From positions 1-64,000 of the forward strand of contig DAHUZB010000017.1 in assembly GCA_027306785.1 (NCBI GenBank): a stretch of DNA of 64,000 nucleotides, in the 5' to 3' direction. The DNA comes from Vulcanimicrobiota bacterium (GTDB lineage: Bacteria; Vulcanimicrobiota; Vulcanimicrobiia; Vulcanimicrobiales; Vulcanimicrobiaceae). Shown one piece after another: positions 17,296 through 25,237 of the stretch (its first letter is position 1; the number at the start of each line of letters is the position of its first letter). Under the pieces are notes generated by a model. It was not told where the DNA came from. It did not search any database and was given only the letters and a program-made list of their open reading frames with translations. A program made the translations under genes and the position numbers.

Positions 17296-17706
17296 CTAGT
17301 AGCATGTGTAAAAGCTGAAGCCTTGACGGGCTGCCTCGACGATATCCGGGGTCTTCGTGATAGGAATCATCTGTCCGACCCCGGCGTCACGAGAAGTGTA
17401 CGCATCGAGGCCAAGCAGGTGAAGCGCTGCGCGCGTATCATCCGCTTTCGGGCGCGGACCGGAAACCGGGCCGTCGAAGTACCATGCTTTTCCGTCGCGG
17501 CGGATGACGATCCATCCGGGCGAGCGGCCATCGATCGCAAGCGCGATCGCGTGAGCGATATCCGTGCGTGGCGTTGCCGGGCTAATCGGTACGTTGCTCC
17601 CTCTCCAACGATCGATATACGCGCACAACGAAACGGGAGCCGGCGGCGTGGGACGGATGATCGGCTGAAATGCGAGATGCATCCACAGCGCAGCGAGCAT
17701 TATCAT
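17296..17706 (-). CDS. module protein A, copy 1: small exported Cys-pair protein
   Basis: A 136-residue protein starting MIMLAALWMHLAFQ, a short hydrophobic leader. The mature part has two Cys, near residue 28 (SLCAYID) and at the penultimate position (YTCY), which could pair. It aligns by eye with the 134-residue gene at 18810-19214: GWIVIRRDGKAWYF with GYTIAYVAFGSDGVRYL, then LLG, DAG/DAA, IPITK/VPLTK and a C-terminal F-x-x-x-C. No known family was recognised. It lies 81 bases upstream of broken copy B1. Its codon usage is less GC-biased than that of the flanking operons, so the island may be acquired. Confidence 0.6.
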   Translation of the reverse strand: MIMLAALWMHLAFQPIIRPTPPAPVSLCAYIDRWRGSNVPISPATPRTDIAHAIALAIDGRSPGWIVIRRDGKAWYFDGPVSGPRPKADDTRAALHLLGLDAYTSRDAGVGQMIPITKTPDIVEAARQGFSFYTCY

Positions 17707-17711
17707 AGCAG

Positions 17712-17960
17712 TCAGCTGTCCTTAAGCGACGAAAACGGCAGCGGAGATGATAGCTGAAGATCGATAGCGGACGCGGCTTTCCCGGTTGCTAACCCGGTCG
17801 CCTGTAGAAAATTGCGTTGATCGTCACGCACAAACATCGCCCAACACGTACGGTGGGCGATCCGGATCGGAACGAACGATTTTCGAGGCGGATATTGCTC
17901 TGTTCCGCAGCGCGGCGCCGCGCTGCTCACGGCAGAGGTGGTGTGATGAGTCACGAACAT
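17712..17960 (-). CDS. possible small ORF upstream of module A copy 1
   Basis: An 82-codon frame from ATG at 17960 whose TGA ends five bases before the ATG of the 136-residue gene. The spacing suggests an operon partner, and the third-position GC is moderately biased. There is no convincing ribosome binding site, signal peptide or family resemblance, and a longer open frame through the transposase remnant is clearly spurious. Low confidence. Confidence 0.22.
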   Translation of the reverse strand: MFVTHHTTSAVSSAAPRCGTEQYPPRKSFVPIRIAHRTCWAMFVRDDQRNFLQATGLATGKAASAIDLQLSSPLPFSSLKDS

Positions 17961-18120
17961 ATTCAGCCGATTCCCGCCTTTGCTTGACATCCGAGGTGTC
18001 GTACGATCGTGTCCCGGCCCGTGGTGTATGAGAGAGTCGCTCTCGTAGGATAGAGAGCGGCCATCGTGGCTTTCGGCGAAGGTTGTTTTTGCACAAATAG
18101 CCGACCGAAAGGGATCCACG
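17961..18120 (+). other. spacer with likely left end of an IS256-type remnant
   Basis: This stretch holds no supported gene. A TTGACA at 17984-17989 has no good -10 partner. A hairpin at 18039-18059 (CGCTCTC ... GAGAGCG) lies 61 bases upstream of the transposase remnant start, where an IS256-family terminal repeat would be expected; that identity is inference. Confidence 0.3.
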
Positions 18121-18246
18121 ATGGCCAAACTCCGTATCGTACTTTCCGAGCTGATCGAAAAGGGCGGCGACGTTGACTTCGTCCGCGAGATGTTGCAGTA
18201 CGCCGTGCGGCGGCTTGCCCTACGACGAGCGCAGCCCCCGTCGTAG
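18121..18246 (+). pseudogene. 5' remnant of an IS256-family (Mutator) transposase gene
   Basis: The ATG at 18121 opens a 41-codon frame whose first 33 residues match what I know of IS256-type transposase N-termini: a short lead, then LSELIEKGGDVDF and VREMLQYAVRRL. The conserved remainder (catalytic DDE region, several hundred residues) is absent; the frame hits TAG at 18244. It lies between two related sets of small exported proteins and points to past insertion and deletion here. No second IS end was recognised downstream. Confidence 0.55.
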
Positions 18247-18247
18247 G
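18219..18247. terminator. hairpin between transposase remnant and module B copy 2
   Basis: A 9-bp perfect stem (18219-18227 with 18239-18247, loop of 11) begins one base after the stop of the minus-strand 125-residue gene. It could end transcription of that operon, but no T tract follows. Confidence 0.35.
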
Positions 18248-18625
18248 CTACATCGGGAGATCGGTCCGGAAGCAACCGTCATATCGCATATCGGGCCCCA
18301 AGAACGTCACCGCGACATCGTTCGTGATGTGGATATAAAAGCCCATCGTGTCTTCGAACCACAAGCGCTTGTCTTCGGTGCGTACGATGTAGCCGCGTAT
18401 TCCGGGCGTTCCTTTGACCCGAACGACCCAGACGTTGACAACGCTCGCGGCTTTTCCGCTTCCGATCGTATTCGATGTTCCAAGCGCGGACTCCGAGCCG
18501 TGACACGTTGTGCCCGCTTTCGGAATCGACGCTCCCGCAGGAAGGCGATTCGCGAGCTCTCGCAAGAGATCGCTTGCATAACGCGGCGACGGCGCCGCCG
18601 CAACGACGTCGGGATGCGTAATCAT
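18248..18625 (-). CDS. module protein B, copy 2: small Cys-containing protein
   Basis: A 125-residue protein starting MITHPDVVAAAP, without an obvious signal peptide. The C-terminal half (VWVVRVKG, GYIVRTEDKRLWFEDTMG, VTFLGP) aligns with the broken gene at 16714-17214. It has Cys near residue 42 (TTCHG) and near the C-terminus (DGCFRTD). Its ATG overlaps the stop of the 63-residue gene (ATGA). It is last in a four-gene coupled operon. Fifteen bases inside it (18483-18497) recur at 17267-17281, between A1 and B1, a further hint of duplication. Function unknown. Confidence 0.6.
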   Translation of the reverse strand: MITHPDVVAAAPSPRYASDLLRELANRLPAGASIPKAGTTCHGSESALGTSNTIGSGKAASVVNVWVVRVKGTPGIRGYIVRTEDKRLWFEDTMGFYIHITNDVAVTFLGPDMRYDGCFRTDLPM

Positions 18626-18813
18626 GACTGCGTACCGTGTGGCTGCGGAAGCGGCCCGGTGAAGCAGTGGTGGATCACAGGACCGTATCCATTATGTGAT
18701 CCATTTTTGCGGGAGATCCCCTCCACAATCGCGCTCCACTCGGCGCTTGTCAATTGCGCGCTCCCGATATAGCTCGCGACGGCCGATCCGCCGACTTTTG
18801 GAACGATGCTCAT
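18622..18813 (-). CDS. 63-residue protein of the small exported module
   Basis: A tiny gene bounded by ATGA overlaps on both sides: its ATG (18813) overlaps the stop of the 134-residue gene and its TGA overlaps the ATG of the 125-residue gene. The sequence (MSIVPKVGGSAVASYIG..., with LTSAEWSAIVEGISR predicted helical, one Cys near residue 50) matches no family I know. No counterpart is visible in the first copy of the module. The precise coupling on both sides is the main evidence that it is real. Confidence 0.5.
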   Translation of the reverse strand: MSIVPKVGGSAVASYIGSAQLTSAEWSAIVEGISRKNGSHNGYGPVIHHCFTGPLPQPHGTQS

Positions 18814-19214
18814 CCCTTCGGCGGCGCTCCCGCACAGTAGAGCTCCTTGAAGTTCGGGCCGTCGAGTCGAGCGCGTTGCGACTTCGTAAGCGGAACCACC
18901 GATGCGGCATCTCCCGCGGAAAAGCGATGCTTCCCGAGCAGAAAGGCGAGCATGGACGTCATATCCGGTGCGAGTCGCCGATAAGGGGGAAACATCAGAT
19001 AGCGGACCCCATCGGATCCAAAGGCTACGTATGCAATCGTATACCCTTGATATGATGGATCGCTCGGTGTCACCCGATCTATGCGGAGCACGTGCGCGGG
19101 CGGGTTCGCTAGCCCGATAAATGCGCCGATGGATGCGGTGCCGCCCGGACAAACCGCGCCATTCTTCGTAAGAAGTTGCGTCGTGAGAGCGGCGAGGTAC
19201 ATCGTGGATATCAT
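18810..19214 (-). CDS. module protein A, copy 2: small exported Cys-pair protein
   Basis: A 134-residue protein. The ATG at 19214 is chosen because it overlaps the TGA of an upstream lipoprotein gene (ATGA); in-frame ATGs at 19250 and 19235 lie inside that gene. A short hydrophobic leader (MISTMYLAALTTQLL) is followed by Cys (AVCPGG), and a second Cys lies near the C-terminus (LYCAG), matching the pattern of the paralogue at 17296-17706. Shared blocks are Gly-Tyr/Trp-x-Ile, LLG, and PLTK/PITK. No known family was recognised; the pair of Cys suggests an oxidised extracytoplasmic protein. Confidence 0.62.
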   Translation of the reverse strand: MISTMYLAALTTQLLTKNGAVCPGGTASIGAFIGLANPPAHVLRIDRVTPSDPSYQGYTIAYVAFGSDGVRYLMFPPYRRLAPDMTSMLAFLLGKHRFSAGDAASVVPLTKSQRARLDGPNFKELYCAGAPPKG

Positions 19215-19357
19215 GATGAGAACGTTCCATTCCATGCCTGAGTGAAGCATCCGCGAGTGTACGGTAGCAACGGAAGCGATCCGCCTTTACAGCCCGCGAA
19301 TGCAAAAAGCGCTCCCAAAACAAGGATCGCAGAAAATACCGGTACCGGAAAGAACAC
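19211..19357 (-). CDS. 48-residue lipoprotein heading the small exported module
   Basis: A GTG at 19357 opens a 48-codon frame reading V-F-F-P-V-P-V-F then SAILVLGALFAFAGC: a lipoprotein signal peptide with lipobox FAGC at about residues 20-23. The mature peptide is only about 26 residues (KGGSLPLLPYTRG...). Its TGA overlaps the ATG of module protein A copy 2. It is short and starts with GTG, so it is easily missed. The upstream sequence GAAAG is a modest ribosome binding site. Small anchored lipoproteins of this kind can be entry-exclusion, lysis or immunity factors; nothing more specific can be said. Confidence 0.5.
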   Translation of the reverse strand: MFFPVPVFSAILVLGALFAFAGCKGGSLPLLPYTRGCFTQAWNGTFSS

Positions 19358-19514
19358 CTTTCAAAGCGTTTTGATTGCGTAGGTTAGTCGCGCCGCCTGT
19401 TGCGAAATGCGGCTTGACCTTTGCGAAACATCATCATGCGGGCTCGTAGGCATCGCGTCGATACGTGGAATGTGCATCTAGTCCGAACGTCCCGAAGGGC
19501 TCGGTCGACATGCA

Positions 19515-21581
19515 TTATCGCGCATGCGGCGCGATGCGGACCGGGATGCCGTTCAGGGCTGCGTTGCCGGTCGCTGCGTCGATGGCGTCGCCGGTCAGAT
19601 CGTTGATGCTCGCGCCGGGATGCTCCGTTGCGACGCGCATGCGCGTGCCCGGTTTCGTGTGGCCGAAGCCGTGCGGCAGGCTTACCACGCCGCGCATCAT
19701 CTCGTCGCTCACCTCGACCGGCACGGTGATGCGGCCGTAGTCGCTCTCCACGTGCACGGCTGCGCCGCTTTCGACGCCGAGGTCGGCGGCATCGTCGGGA
19801 TGCAGCAGCAGCGTGCAGCGATCGGCGCCGCGCATCAGGCGCGGTGCGTTGTGCATCCACGAGTTGTTGCTGCGCAGTTGGCGTCGCCCGATCGCGACGA
19901 ATCGCGGCGGCCGGTCATCGAGCGTCGCCCGCAGGCGCGGCAGATCGTCGAGAAAGCGGCGCGGAGCGAGGCGGATGCGGCCGTCGCCGGTGAGCAGGCG
20001 CTGCGGCATGCACGATTCGAGCGGACCGTAGTCCACGCCGTGCGGATGGGCGAGCAGTTCATCCACGCTCGTGCGACGAGGGCCGAAGCGCAGGCCCGCA
20101 TCCAGGCGTTCGCGCGGAGGCGCGAGCGCCTTGCCGGTGAGCCGCTGCGCGAGCGCATCGAAGATCTGCCAATCGAAACGCTGCTCGTCGGCTAGCTCGA
20201 AGACGGGCGCGTTCACGCGAGCGGTGTTGCGCACGGCGAAGTGATGGAAGATCACGTCGTAGTGCTCCACTTCGAGGCCGATCGCGGGCGGTAGAATCAG
20301 ATGCGCGTGGCGCGTGGTCTCGTTGAGATACGGATCGATGCAGAGCACGAAGTCCAGCTCCGCGAGCGCGCGGTCGAGCGCGGCGCCGTTCGGGGTGGAG
20401 AGCACGGGATTGCCCGCGATCGTCACGAGTGCGCGCACCTGTCCCGCGCCGGGCGTCGTGATCTCATCGAGCATCGTCACCACCGGAAGCTCGCCGTTGA
20501 ACTCGGGCAGTCCGCGTACGCGCGAGCGGTAACGCCCTTCGTGCACCTCGCCCGGCTTCGCGCGCAGCAGCAGATCGAAGGCGGGCAAGGGCCACATCGC
20601 GCCGCCCGGCTCATCGAGATTGCCGGTGATCGCGTTGAGCGCGACGACGAGCCATTGGCAGAGTCCGCCGAAGGCTTGCACCGAGAGACCCATGCGTCCG
20701 TAGGCAACCGCACGCGGCGCGCGGGCGAAGGCGCGCGCGATCTCGCGCGTCGTCTCCGGCGCGATGCCGGTGTGCGCGGCGACGCGCTCGGGCGCATACG
20801 CGGTCGCCGCGTCGCGCAGCGCGTCGAGGCCGTCGAGGAGCGGTGCGAGTCGTCCGAGATCGACCAGGCGCTCGTCGAAGATCGTCGCGATGAGCGCGAG
20901 CAATAGCAGCGCATCGGTGCCGGGACGGATGAAGTGGTGCTCGTCGGCGGCCTGCGCCGTCTCGGTGCGGCGCGGATCGATCGTCACCACGCGTCCGCCG
21001 CGCCGTTGCATCGTGCGCAGACGCTCGCGGATGCCGGGCGCGGTCATAATGCTGCCGTTCGAAACGAGCGGGTTCGCGCCCATCACCAAAAAGTAGTCGG
21101 TGCGGTCGAGATCGGGGATCGGCAGCAGCATCGGGTGCCCGAACATCTCGAGCGCCGCGACGTGATGCGGCAATTGATCCACGCTGGTCGCCGTGAAACG
21201 GTTGCGCGTGGAGAGCGCGCGCAGAAAGCCGCTCGAGCTGAGCATCGAGCCGCTGTTGTGTACGTTCGGATTGCCGAGATAGGTCGCGATCGCATCGCCG
21301 CCGTGCGCCGCTTCGATCGCACGCGAGCGTTCCGCGGCAAGATCGAACGCGTCGTCCCACCCGATCGGCTCGAAGCCCGATGCGGTGCGCACGAGCGGCG
21401 TGCGCAGGCGGTCGGCATCCTCGCGAAGATCGATCAGCGCGGTCGCTTTCGGGCAGATCGCCCCGTGCGAGAGCGGATCGTCGGGATCGCCGCGCAGATC
21501 GCGCACGCGCCCGTCCTCCACCTCGATCCGCAAGCCGCAGATCGCTTCACACAGATTGCACGCGCGGTAATGGGTGGTCAT
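19515..21581 (-). CDS. molybdopterin-dependent oxidoreductase with N-terminal 4Fe-4S domain
   Basis: A 688-residue member of the DMSO reductase/formate dehydrogenase superfamily. The N-terminus has the cluster motif C-x2-C-x3-C at residues 8-15 (ACNLCEAICG) with the fourth Cys at about 43 (GAICPKA). Further blocks are GSMLSSSGFL, MGANPLVSNG, GGRVVTIDPR, and a C-terminal molybdopterin-dinucleotide domain (HPDDAADLGVESGAAVHVES). There is no Tat signal, so it is probably cytoplasmic. Residue 184 or so in the usual Cys/Sec/Ser ligand zone is not obvious, so the substrate is unknown. It ends the tetrapyrrole operon; mobA upstream in the same operon makes the dinucleotide cofactor it would need. 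Confidence 0.88.
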   Translation of the reverse strand: MTTHYRACNLCEAICGLRIEVEDGRVRDLRGDPDDPLSHGAICPKATALIDLREDADRLRTPLVRTASGFEPIGWDDAFDLAAERSRAIEAAHGGDAIATYLGNPNVHNSGSMLSSSGFLRALSTRNRFTATSVDQLPHHVAALEMFGHPMLLPIPDLDRTDYFLVMGANPLVSNGSIMTAPGIRERLRTMQRRGGRVVTIDPRRTETAQAADEHHFIRPGTDALLLLALIATIFDERLVDLGRLAPLLDGLDALRDAATAYAPERVAAHTGIAPETTREIARAFARAPRAVAYGRMGLSVQAFGGLCQWLVVALNAITGNLDEPGGAMWPLPAFDLLLRAKPGEVHEGRYRSRVRGLPEFNGELPVVTMLDEITTPGAGQVRALVTIAGNPVLSTPNGAALDRALAELDFVLCIDPYLNETTRHAHLILPPAIGLEVEHYDVIFHHFAVRNTARVNAPVFELADEQRFDWQIFDALAQRLTGKALAPPRERLDAGLRFGPRRTSVDELLAHPHGVDYGPLESCMPQRLLTGDGRIRLAPRRFLDDLPRLRATLDDRPPRFVAIGRRQLRSNNSWMHNAPRLMRGADRCTLLLHPDDAADLGVESGAAVHVESDYGRITVPVEVSDEMMRGVVSLPHGFGHTKPGTRMRVATEHPGASINDLTGDAIDAATGNAALNGIPVRIAPHAR

Positions 21582-21619
21582 GGAAGACGATTAACCTTCC
21601 GCGGTCGGCATTGCCTCTT

Positions 21620-22390
21620 TTACGCGGCGGCGAGCAGGAGGGCGGCCAGGGCGCCGATGAGCGTGGCGGCGAGGTTCACGGCGTCGTTGCCCAGCCAGGC
21701 GGCGCCGCGGCGCAGCACCGTCGGCGTACCGCAGGCATGGGGGTTCGTCTCGCACTCGCGCGCGCAGGCGGGGCAGTAGCGCAGCGACTGAGCGCTCGCG
21801 CCGAGCAGTGAATCCGCGAACGCACCGAGCACGCCCGCGCCGAAGACGGGCACGAACGGCGCGAGATGCACCGCCGATGCGGCGAGCGCGACGCAGGCGG
21901 ATCCGGCAAAGGTTGCGAGCGTACCTTGCAGCGTGATGCCGCCCGAGAGTCCGGTCGCGAGCGGGCGCAAGGTGAGAATCGAGCGCGGCGTACCGCGCGC
22001 GAGCGTGCCGATCTCGGTGCCCCACGTGTCGGCCGCCGCCGCCGCGAACGCGCCCGCGAACGCCGCGAATGCGAGCGCGACGCTCTGCCCGGCGAAGAGC
22101 AGCGCGCATGCGGCGATGCCGCCGTTGGCGAGAACTTGCAGGCCGTCGCGCGCGCCCTGCTTGCCGATGTCCACGAGCGCTTTTTTGCGCGCGCGTCCGA
22201 CGCGCGAGAGCAGCGTGGCGGGAACGAAGAACGCGAAGAGCACGAGTGCCGCGGGCCAACCGCCGATGCCGAAGGTGAGCGTGCCCACGAAGAACGCGGC
22301 GGCGCCGCCGGTTACGGAGAGCGCGCGAGCGCGCCAGGCGGCGAGGGCGACGGCGAGCGCGAGCGCGGCGCCGACCGCAACCTGCGTCAT
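21620..22390 (-). CDS. DUF92 (TMEM19-like) integral membrane protein
   Basis: A 256-residue protein with about seven hydrophobic segments starting MTQVAVGAALALAVALA. The DUF92 pattern is present: LSVTGGAAAFFVGTLTFG near residue 25, ADTWGTEIG near residue 120, GITLQGT, FGAGVLGAFADSLLGA, a Cys-rich loop CPACARECETNPHACG, and WLGNDAVN. Related proteins include phytyl-phosphate kinase-like enzymes, but bacterial DUF92 function is unsettled. The ATG overlaps the cobA-hemD stop by four bases. Placement next to quinone and tetrapyrrole genes would fit prenyl-alcohol salvage, which is inference. Confidence 0.82.
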   Translation of the reverse strand: MTQVAVGAALALAVALAAWRARALSVTGGAAAFFVGTLTFGIGGWPAALVLFAFFVPATLLSRVGRARKKALVDIGKQGARDGLQVLANGGIAACALLFAGQSVALAFAAFAGAFAAAAADTWGTEIGTLARGTPRSILTLRPLATGLSGGITLQGTLATFAGSACVALAASAVHLAPFVPVFGAGVLGAFADSLLGASAQSLRYCPACARECETNPHACGTPTVLRRGAAWLGNDAVNLAATLIGALAALLLAAA

Positions 22391-23904
22391 GCGAAGAGCG
22401 AGAGGTGTGCTTCGAGCGCGTCGAGCAGTCCGTCGGTCGTGAACACGTCGGCGACCACGTCGACGTGCAGGCCGCTGCTCTCGGCGGCCTCGGCCGTGAT
22501 CGGACCGATGCAGGCGACGAGCTTTCCGCGCGATGCATCGTGCGCCGCCTGCGTGCCGCCGAGCAATTCGACGAAACCGTGCACGGTGCTCGCGCTCGTG
22601 AAGGTGAGCACGTCGGCGCGCTCGACCTTCCGCGCGAACTCGGGATCCACGTCGAAGACCGTCTTGTACGCGGCCGTCACGTGCACGCGGCGACCGGCAT
22701 CCTCGAGCATCTGCGGTAGCACGTCGCGCGCCTCTTGCGCGCGGTAGACGAGGATGCGCTCGCCGTCGTGTGTCGCCTCGATCAGTGCGCGCGCCACCTC
22801 TTCGCTGATGAATGCGCTCGGTACCAGGTCGGCACGCACGCCGTGCGCGCGCAAGCGTTCGGCCGTTTTGCTGCCGATCGCGGCGATACGCGTCTTGCCG
22901 ATGTAGCGGGCATCGGCGTCGAGCGAACGTAGCCGTTCGAAGAACGCATCCACGCCGTTCTGCGAGGTAAAGACCACCCATCCGTACGATGCGAGATCGT
23001 CGATCGCGGCGTGGGCCGCGTGCGAATCGTCGGGCGGCACGATCGCGATCGTCGAAGCGAGAATCGGCTCCACGCCGCGCGCGTAAAGCGCGTGCGCGAA
23101 GGCTTCCGCTTGATGCGCGGGACGCGTGATCAACACGCGCTTGCCGAAGAGCGGCGTGCGGTCGAACCAGCGTAGCTCATCGCGCAGCGAGACGACGCCG
23201 CCGACGACCACGATCGCGGGTGCTTTCAAACCTTCGCGCGCGACGATCTCCGCAATGCTCTCGAGCGTTCCCGTGACCGTGCGCTGCGTGGGGCGCGTGC
23301 CGTCTTGAATCACCGCGACCGGCGTCGATGCTTCGAGGCCGTGCTCGACGAGTTTGGCCGAGATGCCCGCGAGATTGCCCATCGCCATCAGCAGCACCAG
23401 CGTGCGATGCGGATCGGCGAGCTTCGCCCAATCGATGGTGGACTCGGGCTTGGTCGGATCTTCGTGTCCGGTCGCCACCGTGAAGGCGGGGTTGAACTCG
23501 CGATGCGTCACGGGAATACCGGCGTAGGCGGGTGCGGCGATCGACGACGAGATGCCGGGCACCATTTCGAACGGGATGCCCGCCGCATGCAGCGTCTGCG
23601 CCTCTTCGCCGCCGCGCCCGAAGACGTACGGATCGCCGCCCTTCAAGCGCACGACCGTGTTGCCGTCGCGCGCCTTGCGCACCATCAGCGCTTCGATCTC
23701 GGCCTGCGGCATCGCGTGATTGCCGCCGCGTTTGCCCACGTAGATGCGCTCGCAGCTCGGCGGTGCGAGCGCGACGATCGGATCCGAGGCGAGCGCGTCG
23801 TAGAGCAGCACGTCGCACGTGCGCAGCGCGTCGGCCGCACGCACGGTGAGCAGGCCCGGATCGCCCGGACCCGCGCCGACCAGAATAACGCGTCCGTTAG
23901 GCAT
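22387..23904 (-). CDS. cobA-hemD: uroporphyrinogen-III C-methyltransferase / uroporphyrinogen-III synthase fusion
   Basis: A 505-residue two-domain enzyme. Residues 1-245 are SAM-dependent CobA: VGAGPGDPGLLTVRA at the start, VRLKGGDPYVFGRGGEE near residue 85, and VPGISSS. Residues about 258-505 are full-length HemD: VLITRPAHQAEAFA, WVVFTSQNGVDAFF, ILVYRAQEARDVLP, LTFTSASTVHGF and CIGPITAEAAE. It closes the uroporphyrinogen III ring and methylates it to precorrin-2 on the route to sirohaem or cobalamin. The ATG at 23904 overlaps the hemA stop by eight bases. This fusion is known in several phyla. Confidence 0.93.
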   Translation of the reverse strand: MPNGRVILVGAGPGDPGLLTVRAADALRTCDVLLYDALASDPIVALAPPSCERIYVGKRGGNHAMPQAEIEALMVRKARDGNTVVRLKGGDPYVFGRGGEEAQTLHAAGIPFEMVPGISSSIAAPAYAGIPVTHREFNPAFTVATGHEDPTKPESTIDWAKLADPHRTLVLLMAMGNLAGISAKLVEHGLEASTPVAVIQDGTRPTQRTVTGTLESIAEIVAREGLKAPAIVVVGGVVSLRDELRWFDRTPLFGKRVLITRPAHQAEAFAHALYARGVEPILASTIAIVPPDDSHAAHAAIDDLASYGWVVFTSQNGVDAFFERLRSLDADARYIGKTRIAAIGSKTAERLRAHGVRADLVPSAFISEEVARALIEATHDGERILVYRAQEARDVLPQMLEDAGRRVHVTAAYKTVFDVDPEFARKVERADVLTFTSASTVHGFVELLGGTQAAHDASRGKLVACIGPITAEAAESSGLHVDVVADVFTTDGLLDALEAHLSLFA

Positions 23905-25237
23905 CGGTATCGTCGACGACCGCGAGGTGGGGCAGCAGTTCGCCGATCTGTTCGGCCAGGTTGAGCTCGAAGAGTTCGTCCAGCAGGCGCGCATGCACGA
24001 GCGCTTCGTCGCGATCGGTGGTCGCCTTCTCGCGAATCTTCACCACCACCGAGTGCAGCAGCCTCGAGACGATCGTCATCGACATCCCGGTTACGAGCAT
24101 GCGCTCGCGTTCGGTGAGATCGGGACAACGGGCGAAGAGACGCTCCAATTCACGCTCCCGAATCGCCTCGGCTTTCTGCGTGAGCGACGCGATCACCGGA
24201 ATCGCGAGACGCGATTGATACCACTGCGAGAAGCGCGCGATGAACTCGTCGATGATTTCTTCGACCTGCGGAATCGCTTCGCGCCGCACTTCGAGCTTCT
24301 CGTCGACGACCGTTTTCAATCCGTCCACGTCGACGAGCGCGACGCCCGGAACGCTCGTCACCTGCGGGTCCGCGTCGCGCGGCACCGCGATATCGATGAT
24401 GAAGAGCTCGCGTTCGGGACGCCGCTCCATCGCTTCGCGCACTTTGTTGCGCGTCACCACGAAGTTCGACGCGCCGGTCGAGGTGACCACGATATCCGAT
24501 GCGGCGAGCGCGTCGACCAATCCCGGCATCTCCACCGCCTCACCGAAGCCGACCTCGGCGATCAGCTCGCGGGCGCGCGAGAGCGTGCGATTGGTGACGA
24601 TCAGTTTTTGCGCGCCCTCCAGGCGCAGGCGCTTGACGGCGGTGCGCCCCATCTTGCCCGCGCCGATCACGAGCACCGACTTGCCGTCGAGCGTACCCAA
24701 GCGCGCTTTGGCGGCTTCGATCGCGGCGGTCGCGATCGAGGTGGACTCATCGCCGATGCGCGTCTGCGAACGTGCGTGTTTACCCGCGTTGAGCGCTTCG
24801 CGGAAGAGGCGATGCAGCGTTTTGCCGATCGCGCGCGCGTGCTGCGCCTGCACGTAGGCGTCTTTGACCTGACCGAGGATCTCCGCTTCGCCGATCAGCA
24901 TCGAATCGAGGCCGGTCGCGACGCGGAACAGATGCTCGATCGCCTGACGCCCGAGCAGCGTGTAGAGATACGAATCCAGATCGTAGCGCTCGCGCGCGGA
25001 GCCGTGGCCGAAATTACCGAGGAACGAACGCAACTGCGCGACGCCGGTCTCGTAGTCGTTGATCTCGGCGTAGATCTCCAAGCGCCCGCAGGTTTGGAGC
25101 ATCACCGCTTCTTTGACGGCGGAGTAGTCGCGCAGCGCGGTCAGCGCTTCCACCACGCGGGTGGCGGGAAAGGCGTGGCGTTCGCGCACTTCCACGGGCG
25201 CGGTGTTGTGCGAGAGCCCGAGGCAGACCAGCGGCAT
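23897..25237 (-). CDS. hemA: glutamyl-tRNA reductase
   Basis: A 446-residue enzyme making glutamate-1-semialdehyde from glutamyl-tRNA, the first committed step of the C5 route to haem. Start MPLVCLGLSHNTAPVEVRER is canonical; the catalytic Cys is in LQTCGRLEIYAE (residues about 46-57), the NADPH-binding region has VLVIGAGKMGRTAVK, and the C-terminus is the helical dimerisation domain. The ATG at 25237 shares one base with the rex stop. With HemL in the same operon, the organism uses the C5 pathway, not ALA synthase. Confidence 0.95.
   Translation of the reverse strand: MPLVCLGLSHNTAPVEVRERHAFPATRVVEALTALRDYSAVKEAVMLQTCGRLEIYAEINDYETGVAQLRSFLGNFGHGSARERYDLDSYLYTLLGRQAIEHLFRVATGLDSMLIGEAEILGQVKDAYVQAQHARAIGKTLHRLFREALNAGKHARSQTRIGDESTSIATAAIEAAKARLGTLDGKSVLVIGAGKMGRTAVKRLRLEGAQKLIVTNRTLSRARELIAEVGFGEAVEMPGLVDALAASDIVVTSTGASNFVVTRNKVREAMERRPERELFIIDIAVPRDADPQVTSVPGVALVDVDGLKTVVDEKLEVRREAIPQVEEIIDEFIARFSQWYQSRLAIPVIASLTQKAEAIRERELERLFARCPDLTERERMLVTGMSMTIVSRLLHSVVVKIREKATTDRDEALVHARLLDELFELNLAEQIGELLPHLAVVDDTDA

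Noticed and set aside
17984-18012. TTGACA that could be a promoter for the transposase remnant
   Set aside because: TACGAT is only 12 bases away and the properly spaced hexamer (TCGTGT) is poor.
17961-18275. Upstream extension of the minus-strand frame that ends at 17712
   Set aside because: It runs antisense through the transposase remnant and is Ser/Arg-rich; only the part nearest the 136-residue gene was kept, at low confidence.
19358-19514. Gap between the small-protein operon and the molybdopterin oxidoreductase
   Set aside because: No gene, hairpin or repeat could be supported; it presumably holds the promoter of the 48-residue lipoprotein operon.
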